Source: Pseudomonadota bacterium (GTDB taxonomy: Bacteria; Bdellovibrionota_C; UBA2361; SZUA-149; DAOLCO01). Taken from it: a stretch of DNA of 64,000 nt. Both the position numbers and the translations under genes were made by a program. The DNA is taken from NCBI GenBank assembly GCA_027487795.1, contig JAIYCX010000039.1, positions 124,001-188,000 of the forward strand, in the 5' to 3' direction. The notes beneath the pieces were generated by a model that did not search any database, was not told where the DNA came from, and was given only the letters and a program-made list of their open reading frames with translations. This document shows, piece by piece, positions 61,936 to 64,000 of this stretch (position 1 is the stretch's first letter; each line of letters starts with the position of its first letter).

Positions 61936-61968
61936 CAATTAACACTAAATTTATTTTAGTGTTAATTG
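61936..61968. repeat. Perfect 14-bp hairpin in the wza-wzc spacer
   Basis: CAATTAACACTAAA and its exact complement flank a 5-nt loop, between the wza stop and the wzc ribosome site (about 10 nt upstream of GGAG). No T-run follows in the transcript direction. It may lower wzc relative to wza expression by attenuation or RNA processing, or be a protein-binding palindrome. Confidence 0.6.
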
Positions 61969-62016
61969 TAAGATAAAATGTCGAAATTGGCTAGTTTGAT
62001 TAAGAATATAGTTTTG

Positions 62017-63117
62017 TTATCTTACAGTATTTACAGGCGCGATTCCTCTTCCTAGTATGCCGTTTAGGACAGAAATTGTCTGATTTGTAAAAAATCTTGA
62101 TCTGTCACTTGGAACTCTTACTAAATCCCCATCTCTTAGACGTATGTCTGTCCCGTCTTTAATTGCTATTTTTTCTAGATCAATCGTAATTAGTGCCTTT
62201 TGACCTGAACCAACTTCTCTAATTACTTCTATTGACTCAATATCAGCAGCATAAGTTAAGCCTCCTGCTGAAGCAATTGCGCCCATTAGCGTCATCTTAG
62301 ATGGGAGTTCATAGGAGCCCGGTGCGGAGATTTCTCCATCAAGTTGTACTTTGCCTGCTTCTGGAATAATTATTGTATCTCCTGCTTTGAGGGGAACTTG
62401 TAGAGGAGCGTTAGTGGTGTTCCCAATTAGAGACTCATAAGGAATTTCGATACCGTATTTAGATTTACTTTCGTTTAAAGCTATTAAGTTATTTTGTGGT
62501 TGTGCAGAGATCTCATTGTTAGTCGCTGGGATTAGAACTACAAGTCCAGAAGCATTTTCTTTTCTACCACCTGCCTCTGAAAGTAGTTCTATCAGTGAGT
62601 AATTTTCTCTAGATAAAGGATAGGCTCCTGGTTTGTATATTTCCCCAACTAGCCAAACTTTATGAGCAGAATATTCCGCAATAAATAATTGCACCTGCGG
62701 GTTATGCATAAATTTATTGAGATTTTTAGTGATCTCGGCTTGTGCTTCAGCTTCAGTTAGACCTAATAATTTTATATTTCCTAGCAAAGGGAGAGAGATT
62801 AAACCATCTGGACGAATTCGAATCTTTCTATTCATTTCAGGAGCATCAAATACAGAAACTTCGACTACGTCTTCTACTCCGATCTTATATGTCGAAGGAC
62901 CACTTGATGGTGTCGCAGTTAATCTTTCCTGCGATCTATCCGTAATTAATTTAGTAAGTCTTTCTTTCTGTATCTTATCAAAACTATAAAATGCTTCCTC
63001 CCCCTCGTATTTTGCTTTTGTGTCATCTGATAGAGATTCTCTGGAAGGAGTGAATCTTAAACAAGCTGTAGACAAAAGGATAACTATGCATAGTAAGTAT
63101 TTTGAGAGCTTCATCAT
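62017..63117 (-). CDS. wza: Wza-type polysaccharide export lipoprotein
   Basis: The signal ends LSTAC, giving lipidated Cys19. Residues 70-190 are the Poly_export domain (YKIGVEDVVEVSVFDAPEMN, RIRPDGLISLPLLGNI, GLTEAEAQAEITKNL, VWLVGEIYKPGAYPL). Two SLBB-like repeats follow (VQLDGEISAPGSYELP, LMGAIASAGGLTYAADI). It forms the outer-membrane exit channel for the glycan, docking with Wzc. The length of 366 residues is close to the Escherichia coli protein. An alternative start is the second Met. It is followed by wzc on the same strand. Confidence 0.93.
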   Translation of the reverse strand: MMKLSKYLLCIVILLSTACLRFTPSRESLSDDTKAKYEGEEAFYSFDKIQKERLTKLITDRSQERLTATPSSGPSTYKIGVEDVVEVSVFDAPEMNRKIRIRPDGLISLPLLGNIKLLGLTEAEAQAEITKNLNKFMHNPQVQLFIAEYSAHKVWLVGEIYKPGAYPLSRENYSLIELLSEAGGRKENASGLVVLIPATNNEISAQPQNNLIALNESKSKYGIEIPYESLIGNTTNAPLQVPLKAGDTIIIPEAGKVQLDGEISAPGSYELPSKMTLMGAIASAGGLTYAADIESIEVIREVGSGQKALITIDLEKIAIKDGTDIRLRDGDLVRVPSDRSRFFTNQTISVLNGILGRGIAPVNTVR

Positions 63118-63138
63118 AAGAAAATAGAAAATTTTAAG

Positions 63139-64000
63139 TTATACTACTGATAATATAACTGAATGTAATTCAAAAAAATTAATAAAATTATTATCAGTCT
63201 TTAACGACTTTCTAATAATAAGATGTTGTAAGTCATATATCTCATTTGAATCAAGATCATTTTTTTTATCTACTACCATCTTATAAGACTGCTTAGCGAA
63301 AGGAGAATTAATTATTTCAAGAGTAGGGTCTGAACTAGCATCTTTTATCTCGTTTAAGGTGGGGGCTAGTATAATAGAAACTGATCCAGATCTTATTGAC
63401 CTCATTCTTGATTCAGAATTTTCATACTTTTTTATAATAACTTCTTGAATAGCTTCTTTTTCAGAATTTAGCCCAAAGTAGTTATTTCTCACTAGAGTAT
63501 AGTGTGAATTTGGGGAGTTCTCTTTTATTTGAAAGTTCCCAAATAATGGTAGATTTGTTCCTTTGCCTAGTTCCGCCTCCATAATTTCAGCGGTATTTTT
63601 GTCTATTATTGGCATGGAATTTAGTGAATGCAGAAAATTCGCCTCCGTATTTTTTAACTTGAATTTTGCTGTGAAGCCATCAGACGTGTCACTAAAATTA
63701 ATTTCAGCGATATTAAAAACAGATTTCCCTATGTCGCTTGTTGGGTAGCTTTCTTGTTTTCTATAATATTCTCTCAAAAAAGATATTGAGTTTTTGATAA
63801 TTGAAGAGTTCATTTTTTTTGTAGAACTTATTGGGACATCATTTGGATATTGAACTTCCCATATCTCATTATCTTTATCCTTAGTTCTAGAAGTTTTAGT
63901 AGCTTTTAAAGGACTACTTGTCTCAGGACTCTGTTTGTAAATTGGACTAGAGATATTACTTAAAATAACATTCGTTACTAAGTCTTCAGAATCTAAAATT
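63139..64000 (-). CDS. Hypothetical protein, 5' end beyond the window
   Basis: The frame is open from the right edge (no stop in 62 codons above the first internal Met at 63813), so the true start lies outside. The visible 286 residues are polar, with no membrane helix; the segments IWEVQYPNDVPIS, FTAKFKLKNTEANFLHSL and VSIILAPTLNEIKDAS suggest a mixed alpha/beta fold. I recognise no family. It ends 21 nt before the wza start, in the same direction, so it is probably part of the export operon and may be an accessory glycan-assembly protein. Confidence 0.6.
   Translation of the reverse strand, partial: ILDSEDLVTNVILSNISSPIYKQSPETSSPLKATKTSRTKDKDNEIWEVQYPNDVPISSTKKMNSSIIKNSISFLREYYRKQESYPTSDIGKSVFNIAEINFSDTSDGFTAKFKLKNTEANFLHSLNSMPIIDKNTAEIMEAELGKGTNLPLFGNFQIKENSPNSHYTLVRNNYFGLNSEKEAIQEVIIKKYENSESRMRSIRSGSVSIILAPTLNEIKDASSDPTLEIINSPFAKQSYKMVVDKKNDLDSNEIYDLQHLIIRKSLKTDNNFINFFELHSVILSVV

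Overview
The window is AT-rich chromosomal DNA of a Gram-negative (diderm) bacterium. A Wza-type outer-membrane export lipoprotein, a Wzc-type tyrosine autokinase, an LpxD-like acyltransferase, CsrA and several lipoprotein signal peptides all point that way. GC is low, TTG and GTG starts are common, and genes are packed with 4-20 nt overlaps. The gene mix would suit an AT-rich, probably aquatic, proteobacterium-like or deltaproteobacterium-like lineage (for example Bdellovibrionota or SAR324), but the sequence alone does not fix the taxon. I saw no tRNA, rRNA, CRISPR array, transposase or phage gene.

Layout. (1) 1-14.5 kb is housekeeping and regulation. It holds a PurL-family gene cut by the left edge that lacks motifs thought essential for catalysis, a TerB-like protein, a lipoprotein with ManA, a DedA protein, a secreted metzincin-like lipoprotein, an HDOD protein coupled to a hybrid histidine kinase, CsrA, an RMD1/DUF155-type membrane protein, an inositol-monophosphatase family enzyme and a lone glycosyltransferase. 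(2) 14.6-23.3 kb is one plus-strand run: a UPF0104-type membrane protein and an ALG5-like GT2, then a membrane-lipid block (MFS, SDR, FAD oxidoreductase, a DUF1365-cyclopropane synthase fusion, a chalcone-isomerase-like protein) ending in an ECF sigma factor and a zinc-finger anti-sigma candidate. (3) 23.3-63.1 kb is a large surface-polysaccharide locus, bounded by a WecA-type initiating transferase and by Wza/Wzc.

The polysaccharide locus encodes WbpB/WbpD/WbpE-type enzymes for a 2,3-diacetamido-uronic acid and WbpG/HisH2/HisF2-type enzymes for an acetamidino group. It also has three AsnB/WbpS-like amidotransferases, several epimerases and methyltransferases, six glycosyltransferase-like proteins, a Wzx flippase and an undefined membrane protein that could be the polymerase. 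WbpA and WbpI equivalents are not in the window. The plus-strand run is broken by an AAA/DUF4143 ATPase preceded by a three-copy repeat, by a decayed TylF-type methyltransferase pseudogene, and by two minus-strand blocks.

The most unusual element is the minus-strand block at 41.5-46.4 kb: an LpxD-like N-acyltransferase, a 924-residue fusion of an adenylation enzyme with a PLP aminotransferase, a small M29/NicX-like metalloprotein, and a free-standing acyl carrier protein, all tightly coupled. It reads as a self-contained pathway that builds an amino-acid-like acyl group on a carrier and passes it to an amino sugar of the surface glycan. I know of no described system with this gene set.
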